Origin: Streptomyces sp. NBC_00178
GTDB taxonomy: Bacteria > Actinomycetota > Actinomycetes > Streptomycetales > Streptomycetaceae
DNA: 64,000 nucleotides
Assembly (NCBI RefSeq): GCF_036206005.1
Contig: NZ_CP108143.1
Location: 3,238,001 to 3,302,000 of the forward strand
Reading direction: 5' to 3'
Part shown: piece after piece, positions 50,675 through 59,027 of the stretch
Layout of the letters: each line of letters starts with the position of its first letter
Position numbering within the stretch: the first letter of the stretch is position 1
The notes under the pieces: model-generated
Told to the model about the DNA's origin: nothing
Seen by the model: the letters and a program-made list of their open reading frames with translations, nothing else
Database searches by the model: none
Position numbers and translations under genes: made by a program

Positions 50675-51082
50675 ATGAACCCTTCCGCACCGGCAACCGT
50701 GCACCTCGCCGTCCGCATCGACCGCTCCGCCGACGAGGTCTACGCCTATGCGTCGGACCCGTCCCACCTGCCCGCATGGGCGTCGGGGCTGGCCGGGTCC
50801 ATCGAGAAGTCCGGCGGGCAGTGGGTCGCGGACTCCCCCATGGGCCGGGTCCGGATCGCGTTCGCCCCCAGGAACGACTTCGGCGTCCTGGACCACGACG
50901 TCACACTGCCCTCGGGTGAGACCGTCCACAACCCGGTCCGGGTGATCGCCGACACCGCCGGATGCGATGTCGTCTTCACCCTGCGCCGGCGGCCGGAGAC
51001 GAGCGACGAGGACTTCCGCCGCGACGCCGAGACGGTCACCTGCGACCTGGAAGCGCTCAAGCGCATCGTCGAGCGGTCCTGA
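50675..51082 (+). CDS. SRPBCC family (polyketide cyclase/dehydrase-like) protein
   Basis: 135 aa. START-like fold: VHLAVRIDRSADEVYAYASDPSHLPAWASG is the classic opening strand and helix, followed by GRVRIAFAPRNDFGVLDHDVTL and the C-terminal helix FRRDAETVTCDLEALKRIVE. The fold binds hydrophobic ligands in a central cavity. Reaction or ligand unknown. Single gene; the first codons follow a short gap from the decayed ATPase gene. Confidence 0.87.
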   Translation: MNPSAPATVHLAVRIDRSADEVYAYASDPSHLPAWASGLAGSIEKSGGQWVADSPMGRVRIAFAPRNDFGVLDHDVTLPSGETVHNPVRVIADTAGCDVVFTLRRRPETSDEDFRRDAETVTCDLEALKRIVERS

Positions 51083-51134
51083 CGGGACCCACCGGCCCCT
51101 CCACTGCTCCCACACCACCGGGATCAACGCCTCC

Positions 51135-51188
51135 CACGCCGACGCAGTCACCCACGCCGACGCAGTCACCCGCCCCGACGCAGTCACC
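51135..51188. repeat. Three-unit 18-bp tandem repeat
   Basis: CACGCCGACGCAGTCACC occurs twice exactly (51135, 51153) and once with changes (51171). It lies in the 175-bp noncoding gap between the SRPBCC gene and the end of the winged-helix gene. Confidence 0.85.
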
Positions 51189-51257
51189 CCGCCTCATCGA
51201 ACGGGCCACCCGCACCACCGGCCACCGGCCCGGAGACGGGCGGAGCGGTGGCCCGCC

Positions 51258-52349
51258 CTACCGGGCGATGCGCACACCGTCGGATCCACCCCCCGACAGG
51301 AACGCCGCGAGCCGCCCGCCCTCCTCGACGACCTCACCGCACTCGCTCCCGGTGAGGTCCCGCAGCGGGCTGACGGTCACCGCCCCCGCCTCCACGGTCC
51401 AGGTCGCCGATACCCGGCCGTCGACCAGCACCACCCGTGCCCCTTCGACCGACAGCCCCCGGTGCGCGTCGTCGATGATCCGGCTGCGGTCGTGGTAGCC
51501 GAGGATCGCGTTGTCGAACGCGGGCAGGAACCTCACGGGCGCGGGAGTGCCGGGGTCGGGGCGCGGCGCGTCGGGCAGGTCGAGCAGTTCACGCCCGCGC
51601 TCGTCACGGAAGCTGATCAGCTCCCCGCGGACCGCGGCCACAGCCGCCGGCAGACCCGCGAGCCCGCACCAGGCGCGAAGATCCGCGGACGCGGCGGGGC
51701 CGTACGCCGCCAGGTAGCGGCGTACCAGTAGCTCGCCCACCGGGTCGGCCCCCTGCGCGGCAGGTGCGTCGGCTTCGCGACCCAGCCATGCGGCGAGCGG
51801 GGTGTTACGGACTCCCGCCCTCACGCCCCACAGCCCTCGCGGCGGCATCTGCACCATCGGGACGAGCGCGGCGACGACCATCTCGCCCAGCGCCCTGCGC
51901 CCCGGGCCGGGCCAACGGCCGGTGAGGGCATCGGCGATCGCGGTCATCGTGCGGGGTTCGCCGTCGGCCATCAGCTCCCGCGCCGCGGTGGCCAGTTCAC
52001 CCAGGTCCACCCCTTCCAGCTCACGCCGGTACGTCCCCAGCACCCGCTGGCGCAGCATCGGATCGTGCCGCGCCCGCCACACCAGGGCATCGGCCGCGGT
52101 GACGAGATGCACGGTGCGCCGCATCAGATGCGTACGCACCACGTGCCGCCCCGTCAGCAGTGCGTCCAGGGCCGCCGGGTCGAACGCGCGCACCCGGGAC
52201 CACAGCCCCGTGAAGGGCTCCTGCGGCTCCTGCGCCTGCAGGCCGCACAGGTGCCCGATCGCGTCGAGCGGCGTCATCCCGGCGCGCTCCAGGAGCAGCT
52301 GCCTGGCGAGCGTCGCCCGGTTCAGCGCGCGGGCATCGAGGACGGTCAT
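51258..52349 (-). CDS. Winged helix DNA-binding domain-containing protein (HTH_42/AlkX-like)
   Basis: 363 aa. The N-terminus LNRATLARQLLLERAGMTPLDAIGHLCGLQAQEP with PFTGLWSRV is typical of the winged-helix (DUF1006/HTH_42) family, as is RTHLMRRTVHLVTAADALVW. The C-terminal part has RFLPAFDNAILGYHDRSRII and VLVDGRVSATW. Related proteins (YcaQ/AlkX/AlkZ) include DNA glycosylases that unhook interstrand crosslinks, but a catalytic QxD motif was not clear here; the LQAQEP segment is the nearest candidate. Divergent from a WYL regulator. Confidence 0.82.
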   Translation of the reverse strand: MTVLDARALNRATLARQLLLERAGMTPLDAIGHLCGLQAQEPQEPFTGLWSRVRAFDPAALDALLTGRHVVRTHLMRRTVHLVTAADALVWRARHDPMLRQRVLGTYRRELEGVDLGELATAARELMADGEPRTMTAIADALTGRWPGPGRRALGEMVVAALVPMVQMPPRGLWGVRAGVRNTPLAAWLGREADAPAAQGADPVGELLVRRYLAAYGPAASADLRAWCGLAGLPAAVAAVRGELISFRDERGRELLDLPDAPRPDPGTPAPVRFLPAFDNAILGYHDRSRIIDDAHRGLSVEGARVVLVDGRVSATWTVEAGAVTVSPLRDLTGSECGEVVEEGGRLAAFLSGGGSDGVRIAR

Positions 52350-52499
52350 CCGGTCACCGCCGTGGGCGCGCCCGGCGGACGGCACAACGGTGCGGCGTCC
52401 GGGGTATCAGGAGGGGTGGTGGGCACGGGAGGGTTCCTTTCACCGTCGTACGGGGGCGGGGAGGGCGCGGTCGCCCTCGGGAACCACCGTCGCAGGGAT

Positions 52500-52520
52500 G
52501 GAGGACAGGATCTGTCCTCC
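52500..52520. promoter_or_regulatory. Palindromic operator candidate upstream of WYL regulator
   Basis: GGAGGACAG and its complement CTGTCCTCC flank a GAT centre (21 bp), ending 20 bp before the WYL start in the gap with the divergent winged-helix gene. A plausible autoregulatory site. Confidence 0.5.
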
Positions 52521-52540
52521 ACTCCGGGCAGCATGGCCCC

Positions 52541-53542
52541 ATGCCGAAGACCTCAGCCCGCCTGCTCGCGCTGCTGTCCCTGCTGCAGGCCCGGCGCGAC
52601 TGGCCGGGCGCCCTGCTCGCGGAGCGCCTGGACATCAGCCCGCGCACCGTGCGCCGCGACATCGACCGCCTGCGCGAACTCGGCTACCCCGTCGCCGCCT
52701 TCAAGGGCCCGGAGGGCGGGTACCGGCTCGAAGCCGGCACCGTTCTCCCCCCGCTCCTGTTCGACGACGAGCAGGCCGTCGCACTGGCCCTCGCCCTCCA
52801 GGTCGTCACCGCGAGCGGCGCCGGGGTCGGGGAAGCCGCCGCGCGCGCCCTCGCGACCGTCCGGCAGGTCATGCCCGCCCGGCTCCGCGATCGCGTCGGC
52901 ACCCTTCGGGTGACCACGGTGCGACAGCTCGCCGCCGGACAGGGCGCGCAGGCGGGCGGCGCCACTCTCATGGCGCTCGGCGGCGCCGTCCACGCCCGCG
53001 AGGAACTGCGCTTCGACTACGCCTCGCCGGACGACGCGGGACCCGACCGCCCGCCCAGGCGGGTCCAGCCCCACCACCTCGTCACCCACGCCGGACGCTG
53101 GTACCTCGTCGCCTGGGACCTCGACCGCGAGGACTGGCGCACCTTCCGCGCCGACCGGATCACCCCGCGCGTCCCCACGGGCCCCCGCTTCACGCCGCGC
53201 GAGGTCCCCGGAGGTGACGTGGCGGCCTTCGTGGCCGGCCGGTTCCGCGGCTCGGGGCCGCTCGGCGACTGGCCCTGCCGCGGCGTGGTCGTCCTGCGCA
53301 CGTCCGCCGCCACCGTCCTGCCGTACGCCGACGACGCGATCGTCGAGGAACTCGGCCCGGACCGCTGCCGGGTCGTCATGGGCGCCTGGTCGTGGCCCGC
53401 GCTGGCCGCCGCCCTCGGCCGCTTCGACGCGGACGTCGAGGTCATCGGCCCGCCGCAACTGAAGGACGCCTTCGCGCACCTGGCGCGCCGCTACGCCGAG
53501 GCGGCCTCTCCCGGCCCGGCCCTCAAGGGAGCCATCGGGTGA
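52541..53542 (+). CDS. WYL domain transcriptional regulator
   Basis: 333 aa. N-terminal HTH_11 winged helix (LLALLSLLQARRDWPGALLA, ERLDISPRTVRRDIDRLRELGYP) with the wing FKGPEGGYRLEAG. The WYL domain begins near VHAREELRFDY and has HHLVTHAGRWYLVAWDLDREDWRTFRADRI (the WYL tripeptide appears as W-Y-L in GRWYLVAW). A C-terminal WCX-type extension follows. The family includes ligand-, ssDNA- or nucleotide-responsive repressors. Divergent from the winged-helix gene, possibly its target. Confidence 0.9.
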   Translation: MPKTSARLLALLSLLQARRDWPGALLAERLDISPRTVRRDIDRLRELGYPVAAFKGPEGGYRLEAGTVLPPLLFDDEQAVALALALQVVTASGAGVGEAAARALATVRQVMPARLRDRVGTLRVTTVRQLAAGQGAQAGGATLMALGGAVHAREELRFDYASPDDAGPDRPPRRVQPHHLVTHAGRWYLVAWDLDREDWRTFRADRITPRVPTGPRFTPREVPGGDVAAFVAGRFRGSGPLGDWPCRGVVVLRTSAATVLPYADDAIVEELGPDRCRVVMGAWSWPALAAALGRFDADVEVIGPPQLKDAFAHLARRYAEAASPGPALKGAIG

Positions 53543-53569
53543 CGGCGGGGCCGGGGCAGGGGGCCGACG

Positions 53570-54244
53570 TCAGGAAGCGCCGCTTGCGGCGGTGCGCCCC
53601 GTGGCGGAGGCGAACCCCAGCCAGGTGTGCCGGTTGCCGGCCCAGCACCAGCCGATCTTGGGAGCGTCGCGGCGCTCCCGCCCGTCCCTCCCCGTGCCGT
53701 TGCTGATCCAGACGGCCGGAGTACGGGCGTCCAGCGCGCCGTTCGCCTTGCGCAGCCGCGAACCGATCGTCATGAAGCAGTGGTTGCGCTCCAGGACGGC
53801 GGGCTGCTGAAGCACCCACTGGATGCCCTCGGAGAGCAGCAGCGGCGACCGGCCCTCTCCGGCGAGGGCCGGCAGCGCCTCGTCCGGACTCCAGTCGGCC
53901 ATGGAATCGCCCCGGTCGAGGCCGGTGACGACGTAGAACGGCGTGTCCGGCAGCTCGACGGTGTCCAGTGGCGCGAAGAGATCGACGTCGGCCATGTCGG
54001 TGACGACGAACCCGGGCCTGCCGTCACGGTCGAGGAGCGGCGCCAGGTGCGACGCCGGAACCCGGTCCGGGTGCACGGCCAGCAGGGCGCCGTCGTCCGC
54101 CCCGTCGGCGTCCGCCGCCCACGCGCGCAGCCCGGCGGCGTCGATGCCCGCCCTCTCGTGCACACCGAGCCGGATCAGCCGGTCGGCCTGGCCGGCGAGG
54201 GACGGAAGGGTCATGGGGGCGACAAGGGGTGCGGGTTCGGTCAA
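53570..54244 (-). CDS. DUF5701-like protein
   Basis: 224 aa cytosolic protein. Visible features: TLPSLAGQADRLIRLGVHE at the N-terminus, HPDRVPASHLAPLLDRDGRPGFVVTDM, ALPALAGEGRSPLLLSEGIQWVLQQP and the Trp-rich end KIGWCWAGNRHTWLGFASATGR. The layout matches actinobacterial DUF5701 proteins as I remember them. No enzyme motif. Located between the WYL gene and hemB; the 204-bp gap 54245-54448 shows nothing recognisable. Confidence 0.6.
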   Translation of the reverse strand: MTEPAPLVAPMTLPSLAGQADRLIRLGVHERAGIDAAGLRAWAADADGADDGALLAVHPDRVPASHLAPLLDRDGRPGFVVTDMADVDLFAPLDTVELPDTPFYVVTGLDRGDSMADWSPDEALPALAGEGRSPLLLSEGIQWVLQQPAVLERNHCFMTIGSRLRKANGALDARTPAVWISNGTGRDGRERRDAPKIGWCWAGNRHTWLGFASATGRTAASGAS

Positions 54245-54448
54245 GGCAATCCCTCACTTCACGGATGCGGGGCAGCGGGCCCGGGGTGAACGAGGCACCC
54301 CGCCGGAACGTTCCCGGACCCGCCGCCCGCACCCCGAGCAACCCCGGCAGGCCGACCACGCCCGCCACGCGGTCCCGCGCCCGGCACACTCCCGGCGGGC
54401 TCACCACGCCCCTCTACGCGCTGTCCCACGCCCCCGCCCGTCCGGACG

Positions 54449-55444
54449 TCAGCGCCCGAGCTTCTGCGCGACCTCCGTGGCCCAGTACGTCAGGATCATC
54501 CGCGCACCCGCACGCCGGATACCGGTCAGGCTCTCCAGGATCGCCGCGTCCCGGTCGATCCAGCCCTTCTCCGCGGCGGCCTCGATCATGGAGTACTCGC
54601 CGCTGATCTGGTACGCCGCGACCGGCACGTCGACCGCGTCGGCGACCTTGGCGAGGACGTCCAGGTACGGTCCGGCGGGCTTGACCATGACCATGTCGGC
54701 GCCCTCCTCCAGGTCGAGCGCCAGCTCGCGCAGCGACTCGCGGAGGTTCGCGGGGTCCTGCTGGTACGTCTTGCGGTCGCCCCGCAGCGAGGAGCCCACG
54801 GCCTCGCGGAAGGGACCGTAGAAGGCCGAGGAGTACTTCGCGGTGTAGGCGAGGATCGACACGTCCTCGTGGCCCGTCTGGTCCAGCGCGTCACGGACGA
54901 CACCGACCTGGCCGTCCATCATGCCGCTGGGGCCCACCACATGGGCGCCCGCGTCGGCCTGCACCTGGGCCATCTCGGCGTACCGCTCCAGCGTGGCGTC
55001 GTTGTCGACGCGGCCGTCCTCGGTCAGCACCCCGCAGTGGCCGTGGTCGGTGTACTCGTCCAGACAGAGGTCGGACATGATCACGAGGTCGTCGCCGACC
55101 TCCTGCCGCACCGCGCGCAGGGCGACCTGGAGGATGCCGTCCGGGTCCGTCCCCGCGGTGCCCCGGCCGTCCTTCTTCTCGTCCAGCGGGACGCCGAAGA
55201 GCATGATTCCGGAAACACCGGCCGTGACCGCGTCGACGGCGGCCTTCCGCAGCGTGTCCAGGGTGTGCTGCTGGACACCCGGCATGGCCGAGATGGCGAC
55301 CGGGGCGTCGATGCCCTCGCGCACGAACGCGGGCAGGATCAGGTTCGCCGGGTCGAGCCGGGTCTCGGCGACCATGCGCCGCATGACGGGGGTCGTCCGC
55401 AGCCTGCGGGGCCGTGAGCCGGGGAAGTTTCCGTAATCGGTCAT
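54449..55444 (-). CDS. hemB: Porphobilinogen synthase (ALAD) HemB
   Basis: 331 aa. Condenses two 5-aminolevulinate molecules to porphobilinogen. The Schiff-base lysines are Lys203 ([12 protein letters not shown]) and Lys255 ([11 protein letters not shown]). The metal region reads [17 protein letters not shown]: Cys127 and Cys137 are present, but the middle cysteine of the three-Cys zinc site is Asp129, an intermediate between Zn- and Mg-type enzymes. The Arg/Asp-rich [13 protein letters not shown] loop is intact. It lies 2 kb from hemD across the TetR/quinone oxidoreductase pair. Confidence 0.95.
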   Translation of the reverse strand: MTDYGNFPGSRPRRLRTTPVMRRMVAETRLDPANLILPAFVREGIDAPVAISAMPGVQQHTLDTLRKAAVDAVTAGVSGIMLFGVPLDEKKDGRGTAGTDPDGILQVALRAVRQEVGDDLVIMSDLCLDEYTDHGHCGVLTEDGRVDNDATLERYAEMAQVQADAGAHVVGPSGMMDGQVGVVRDALDQTGHEDVSILAYTAKYSSAFYGPFREAVGSSLRGDRKTYQQDPANLRESLRELALDLEEGADMVMVKPAGPYLDVLAKVADAVDVPVAAYQISGEYSMIEAAAEKGWIDRDAAILESLTGIRRAGARMILTYWATEVAQKLGR

Positions 55445-55529
55445 CCTTCGAGCCTAGACCCGCGCACATCAGCCTTTTACCGACAGCCCAGCCGGAAAAA
55501 AGCGGGCCCGGCCCGAGTGCGTGACGGTC

Positions 55530-56123
55530 TCAGCCACCGGCGCGGGTACGGCGCTCCCCCTCGGCGCCGCCAGGCCCCGCGCTCGTCAGGATCGCGCCCG
55601 CGACCACCCCGAAGAGCCGGTCGGCGCGTGAGGCCAACGCGGGCTGGTCGCCGAGCCAGGCCAGCATGGCCACCAGCCCGAGCAGATCGCCCCCGTCGAT
55701 ATCGCTCCGCGCCACGCCCTCGGCCTGGGCACGGGTGAGGAGGCGCCCACCGGCCGCGCGCAGGGTGACGCAGGAAGCGTGGAGCGCCGACTCGGGGTCC
55801 TCGATGGCGGCTGCCATGAGGACCGTCGCGCCCCGGTACTCGGTCGTCCACTCCACGCAGTCGCGCAGCCACGAGACGAGCGCGTCCCCGGACGAATCCG
55901 ACGTCTCCAGTCCGGCCGCCCGTGCGGCCAGCTCTTCGAAGCTCGTGCGCAGCAGGGCCTCGAGCAGCGCCTCACGCGTAGGAAAGTGACGCAGCAGTGT
56001 CGCGAGCCCGACGTCGGCTCTGCGCGCGATGTCGCGCAAGGAGACCTCGACGCCTTGCTCGGCGATGGCGGCACCCGCGACTGCGAGCAGGTGGTCGCGG
56101 TTCTTCCTGGCATCGGCCCGCAT
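55530..56123 (-). CDS. TetR/AcrR family transcriptional regulator
   Basis: 197 aa from the ATG of MRADARKNRD; a longer frame would cover the operators. HTH: VSLRDIARRADVGLATLLRHF, then TREALLEALL. The C-terminal domain (ELAARAAGLETSDSSGDALV onward) matches the common TetR group that controls nearby oxidoreductases. Divergent from the quinone oxidoreductase gene. Three 13-bp near-palindromes at 21-bp spacing in the shared region are the likely operator. Confidence 0.9.
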   Translation of the reverse strand: MRADARKNRDHLLAVAGAAIAEQGVEVSLRDIARRADVGLATLLRHFPTREALLEALLRTSFEELAARAAGLETSDSSGDALVSWLRDCVEWTTEYRGATVLMAAAIEDPESALHASCVTLRAAGGRLLTRAQAEGVARSDIDGGDLLGLVAMLAWLGDQPALASRADRLFGVVAGAILTSAGPGGAEGERRTRAGG

Positions 56124-56136
56124 CGGTCCGTCCCCC

Positions 56137-56201
56137 TTGACTATCCGGATCAGTGGTCCATATATTCGGATCAGCGATCCGTTTATGCGGACCACTGATC
56201 C
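56137..56201. promoter_or_regulatory. Promoter overlapped by a triple TetR operator array
   Basis: TTGACT (56137-56142), a 17-base spacer and ATATAT (56160-56165) form a strong plus-strand promoter. GGATCAGTGGTCC (56147), GGATCAGCGATCC (56168) and GGACCACTGATCC (56189) are 13-bp near-palindromes exactly 21 bp apart, two helical turns. The first lies in the promoter spacer; the first and third are reverse complements of each other. Confidence 0.75.
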
Positions 56202-56239
56202 GAATCAGCGTATCCCGTCACGCGAGCAGGAGAGAGACG

Positions 56240-57250
56240 ATGTCGGCACACACGATGAGGGCGATCCGGCTCCACGAGCACGGCGGCCCCGAGGCCCTGC
56301 GTCACGAGGAGGTGCCGGTTCCCCGCCCGGGGCAGGGCGAGGTGCTCGTCCGCGTGCACGCGGTCGGCGTCAACCCGCCCGACTGGTACCTGCGCGACGG
56401 GATGTCGAACCTGCCTCCGGAGACGAGGCCGACGTTCACCCTGCCCGTGATCCCGGGGACCGACCTGTCGGGCGTCGTCGAGGCGGTCGCCGCTGACGTG
56501 GACGGCTTCTCCGTCGGTGACGAGGTCTTCGGCCTCCTCCGCTTCCCCGGCTTCGACGGCAGCACGTACGCCGAGTACGTGGCCGCGCCCGCGTCGGACC
56601 TCGCACTCAAACCGGCCGGCATCGATCACCTGCACGCGGCCGGAGCACCCATGGCCGGGCTCACCGCCTGGCAGTTCCTGATCGACCTCGGCCACGACCA
56701 CCCCTCGCCCTTCCAGACGGCGAGGCACCGGCCGGTGCCGCTCCACAGCGGCGTCACGGTGCTCGTCAACGGCGCTGCGGGCGGTGTGGGGCACCTCGCC
56801 CTCCAACTGGCGAAGGAGAAGGACGCACGCGTCATCGCGGTGGCGTCGGGCGCGCACGAGTCGTTCCTGCGCGAGCTCGGCGCCGACGAGTTCATCGACT
56901 ACACCAAGGAACGTCCCGAGGACCTCGTGCGCGATGTCGACCTCGTACTCGACACCGTGGGCGGCCCCCACAGCAGGCGCCTCCTGCGGACGCTCAAGCG
57001 GGGCGGCTCCCACTTCCCCGTGTTCTTCGGCGAGTTCGACGAGAAGGAGAACACGGAGCTGGGCGTCACCGTCACGGGCACCCAGGTCCGCTCGAACGGC
57101 GCGCAGCTCGCCGAACTGGGACGCCTGCTCGACGCGGGCACGGTCCGCGTCGCGATCGACAGCACGTTCGCGCTCGCCGACGCCCGAGCAGCGCACGAAC
57201 GAGCCGCGCGAGGGCACATCCGGGGCAAGATCGTGCTCACGGCCGCCTAG
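56240..57250 (+). CDS. NADP-dependent quinone oxidoreductase-like MDR protein
   Basis: 336 aa medium-chain dehydrogenase of the zinc-free quinone reductase type. N-terminal MRAIRLHEHGGPEALRHEEV and VLVRVHAVGVNPPDWYLRDG; the cofactor motif is VLVNGAAGGVGHLALQLAK (AAxxGVG), and VDLVLDTVGG follows. No structural or catalytic zinc cysteines are seen. AGGAG is 7 bases before the ATG. Divergent from the TetR regulator and under its likely triple operator, so probably induced by a quinone or other electrophile. Confidence 0.92.
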   Translation: MSAHTMRAIRLHEHGGPEALRHEEVPVPRPGQGEVLVRVHAVGVNPPDWYLRDGMSNLPPETRPTFTLPVIPGTDLSGVVEAVAADVDGFSVGDEVFGLLRFPGFDGSTYAEYVAAPASDLALKPAGIDHLHAAGAPMAGLTAWQFLIDLGHDHPSPFQTARHRPVPLHSGVTVLVNGAAGGVGHLALQLAKEKDARVIAVASGAHESFLRELGADEFIDYTKERPEDLVRDVDLVLDTVGGPHSRRLLRTLKRGGSHFPVFFGEFDEKENTELGVTVTGTQVRSNGAQLAELGRLLDAGTVRVAIDSTFALADARAAHERAARGHIRGKIVLTAA

Positions 57251-57303
57251 GCGAAGGCCGTGCCCGGACCCGGCCCGTCCGCGGCCACCACCCGGGAAAC
57301 GGG

Positions 57304-57342
57304 ACGGGCCCGGCCCCTCCGGGAAGGAGGAGCCGGGCCCGT
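57304..57342. terminator. Bidirectional hairpin terminator between quinone oxidoreductase and hemD
   Basis: ACGGGCCCGGC pairs with GCCGGGCCCGT, with inner CCTCC/GGAGG pairing. It lies between two convergent genes, 54 bases after one stop and 18 bases from the other. Confidence 0.8.
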
Positions 57343-57359
57343 ACGTCCGTCGGGAACCC

Positions 57360-59027
57360 TCAGGTCGTCGTCCGGCGCCGCCTCGCACCCGGACGCCGCT
57401 CGCTCGGCCGGGTCACCGGGTCGCCGGCCTCCTTGGCCGCGTCCCGGCGCTGCGCGCCGAAGTCCGCCAGCGCCTGCGCCAGCTTGTGCACCGACGGCTC
57501 GGGGGACAGCACGTCCACCCGGAGCCCGTGCTCCTCGGCGGTCTTCGCCGTGGCGGGGCCGATGCACGCGATGACGGTCACGTTGTGCGGCTTGCCCGCG
57601 ATACCGACCAGGTTGCGGACGGTCGAGGACGAGGTGAAGAGCACCGCGTCGAAACCGCCGCCCTTGATCGCCTCGCGGGTGTCGGCCGGCGGCGGCGAAG
57701 CGCGGACCGTGCGGTACGCGGTGACGTCGTCGACCTCCCAGCCCAGCTCGATCAGCCCGGCCACCAGGGTCTCGGTGGCGATGTCCGCACGCGGCAGGAA
57801 CACCCGGTCGATCGGGTCGAAGACCGGGTCGTACGGCGGCCAGTCCTCCAGCAGACCCGCCGCCGACTGCTCACCGGACGGCATCAGGTCCGGCTTCACA
57901 CCGAAGTCGACGAGCGCGGCACCGGTCTGCTCGCCCACGGCGGCGACCTTGATCCCGGCGAAGGCACGGGCGTCCAGCCCGTACTCCTCGAACTTCTCCC
58001 GCACCGCCTTCACCGCGTTGACCGACGTGAAGGCGATCCACTCGTACCGGCCCGTGACCAGGCCCTTGACGGCCCGCTCCATCTGCTGGGGCGTACGCGG
58101 AGGCTCGACGGCGATCGTCGGGACCTCGTGCGGCACGGCACCGTAGGAGCGCAGTTGGTCGGAGAGCGAGGCCGCCTGCTCCTTCGTGCGCGGCACGAGC
58201 ACCTTCCAGCCGAACAGCGGCTTGGACTCGAACCACGCGAGCTGATCACGCTGGGCGGCCGAACTGCGTTCCCCGACCACGGCTATGACCGGCAGGTGCC
58301 CGTCCGGCGACGGGAGCACCTTCGCCTGCTTCAGGACCTGGGCGATCGTCCCGAGGGTCGCCGTCCAGGTGCGCTGACGCGTCGTCGTACCTGCGATCGT
58401 GACGGTGAGCGGGGTGTCGGGCTTGCGGCCCGCCGAGACCAGCTCACCGGCGGCCGCCGCCACCGAGTCCAGCGACGCCGACACGACCGCGGTCGCGTCG
58501 CTCGCCCCGACCTCGGACCAGCAGCGGTCCGACGCGGTGCGCGCGTCGACGAAGCGCACGTCGGCGCCCTGCGCGTCCCGCAGCGGCACACCGGCGTACG
58601 CCGGCACGCCGACCGCGTTCGCGATGCCGGGCACGACCTCGAAGGGCACGCCCGCGGCAGCACAGGCGAGCATCTCCGCACCCGTGTCGCCGTCCAGGCC
58701 GGGGTCGCCCGAGACGGCGCGAACGACCCGCCTGCCGCCCTTCGCTGCCTCCATGACAAGATTGGCCGCATCCCTGAGAACGGGCACTCCGGCGGGTGTT
58801 GACGCCATGTCAACAACCGCCAGCTCAGGCGTGCTTACCCCTGCCCGCGCATGGCAGCGGACGACGTCGAGAACCTCGGGTTCGGCGACAAGGACGTCCG
58901 CGCTCGCAAGCGCCTCGACGGCGCGCAGAGTCAGCAGTCCCGGGTCGCCGGGACCGGCGCCGAGGAAGGTGACATGCCCTGAGGACAGGACAGGGAAGTC
59001 GGATACGACAGGGCCGGTGGGGCTCAA
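57360..59027 (-). CDS. hemD: Bifunctional uroporphyrinogen-III C-methyltransferase / uroporphyrinogen-III synthase
   Basis: 555 aa from a TTG that overlaps the hemC stop (TTGA), with GGGGGAG 8 bases upstream. The N-terminal half (about 15-260) is a CobA/SUMT SAM-dependent methyltransferase: VTFLGAGPGDPGLLTLRAVE, AVSGDPGLDGDTG, PGIANAVGVPAYAGVPL. The C-terminal half (about 290-540) is HemD: WKVLVPRTKEQAASLSDQL, AFTSVNAVKAVREKF, VKPDLMPSGEQSAAGLL, AVLFTSSSTVRNLVG. This fusion makes uroporphyrinogen III and can start the sirohaem/B12 branch. Third hem gene of the rex operon. Confidence 0.93.
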   Translation of the reverse strand: MSPTGPVVSDFPVLSSGHVTFLGAGPGDPGLLTLRAVEALASADVLVAEPEVLDVVRCHARAGVSTPELAVVDMASTPAGVPVLRDAANLVMEAAKGGRRVVRAVSGDPGLDGDTGAEMLACAAAGVPFEVVPGIANAVGVPAYAGVPLRDAQGADVRFVDARTASDRCWSEVGASDATAVVSASLDSVAAAAGELVSAGRKPDTPLTVTIAGTTTRQRTWTATLGTIAQVLKQAKVLPSPDGHLPVIAVVGERSSAAQRDQLAWFESKPLFGWKVLVPRTKEQAASLSDQLRSYGAVPHEVPTIAVEPPRTPQQMERAVKGLVTGRYEWIAFTSVNAVKAVREKFEEYGLDARAFAGIKVAAVGEQTGAALVDFGVKPDLMPSGEQSAAGLLEDWPPYDPVFDPIDRVFLPRADIATETLVAGLIELGWEVDDVTAYRTVRASPPPADTREAIKGGGFDAVLFTSSSTVRNLVGIAGKPHNVTVIACIGPATAKTAEEHGLRVDVLSPEPSVHKLAQALADFGAQRRDAAKEAGDPVTRPSERRPGARRRRTTT

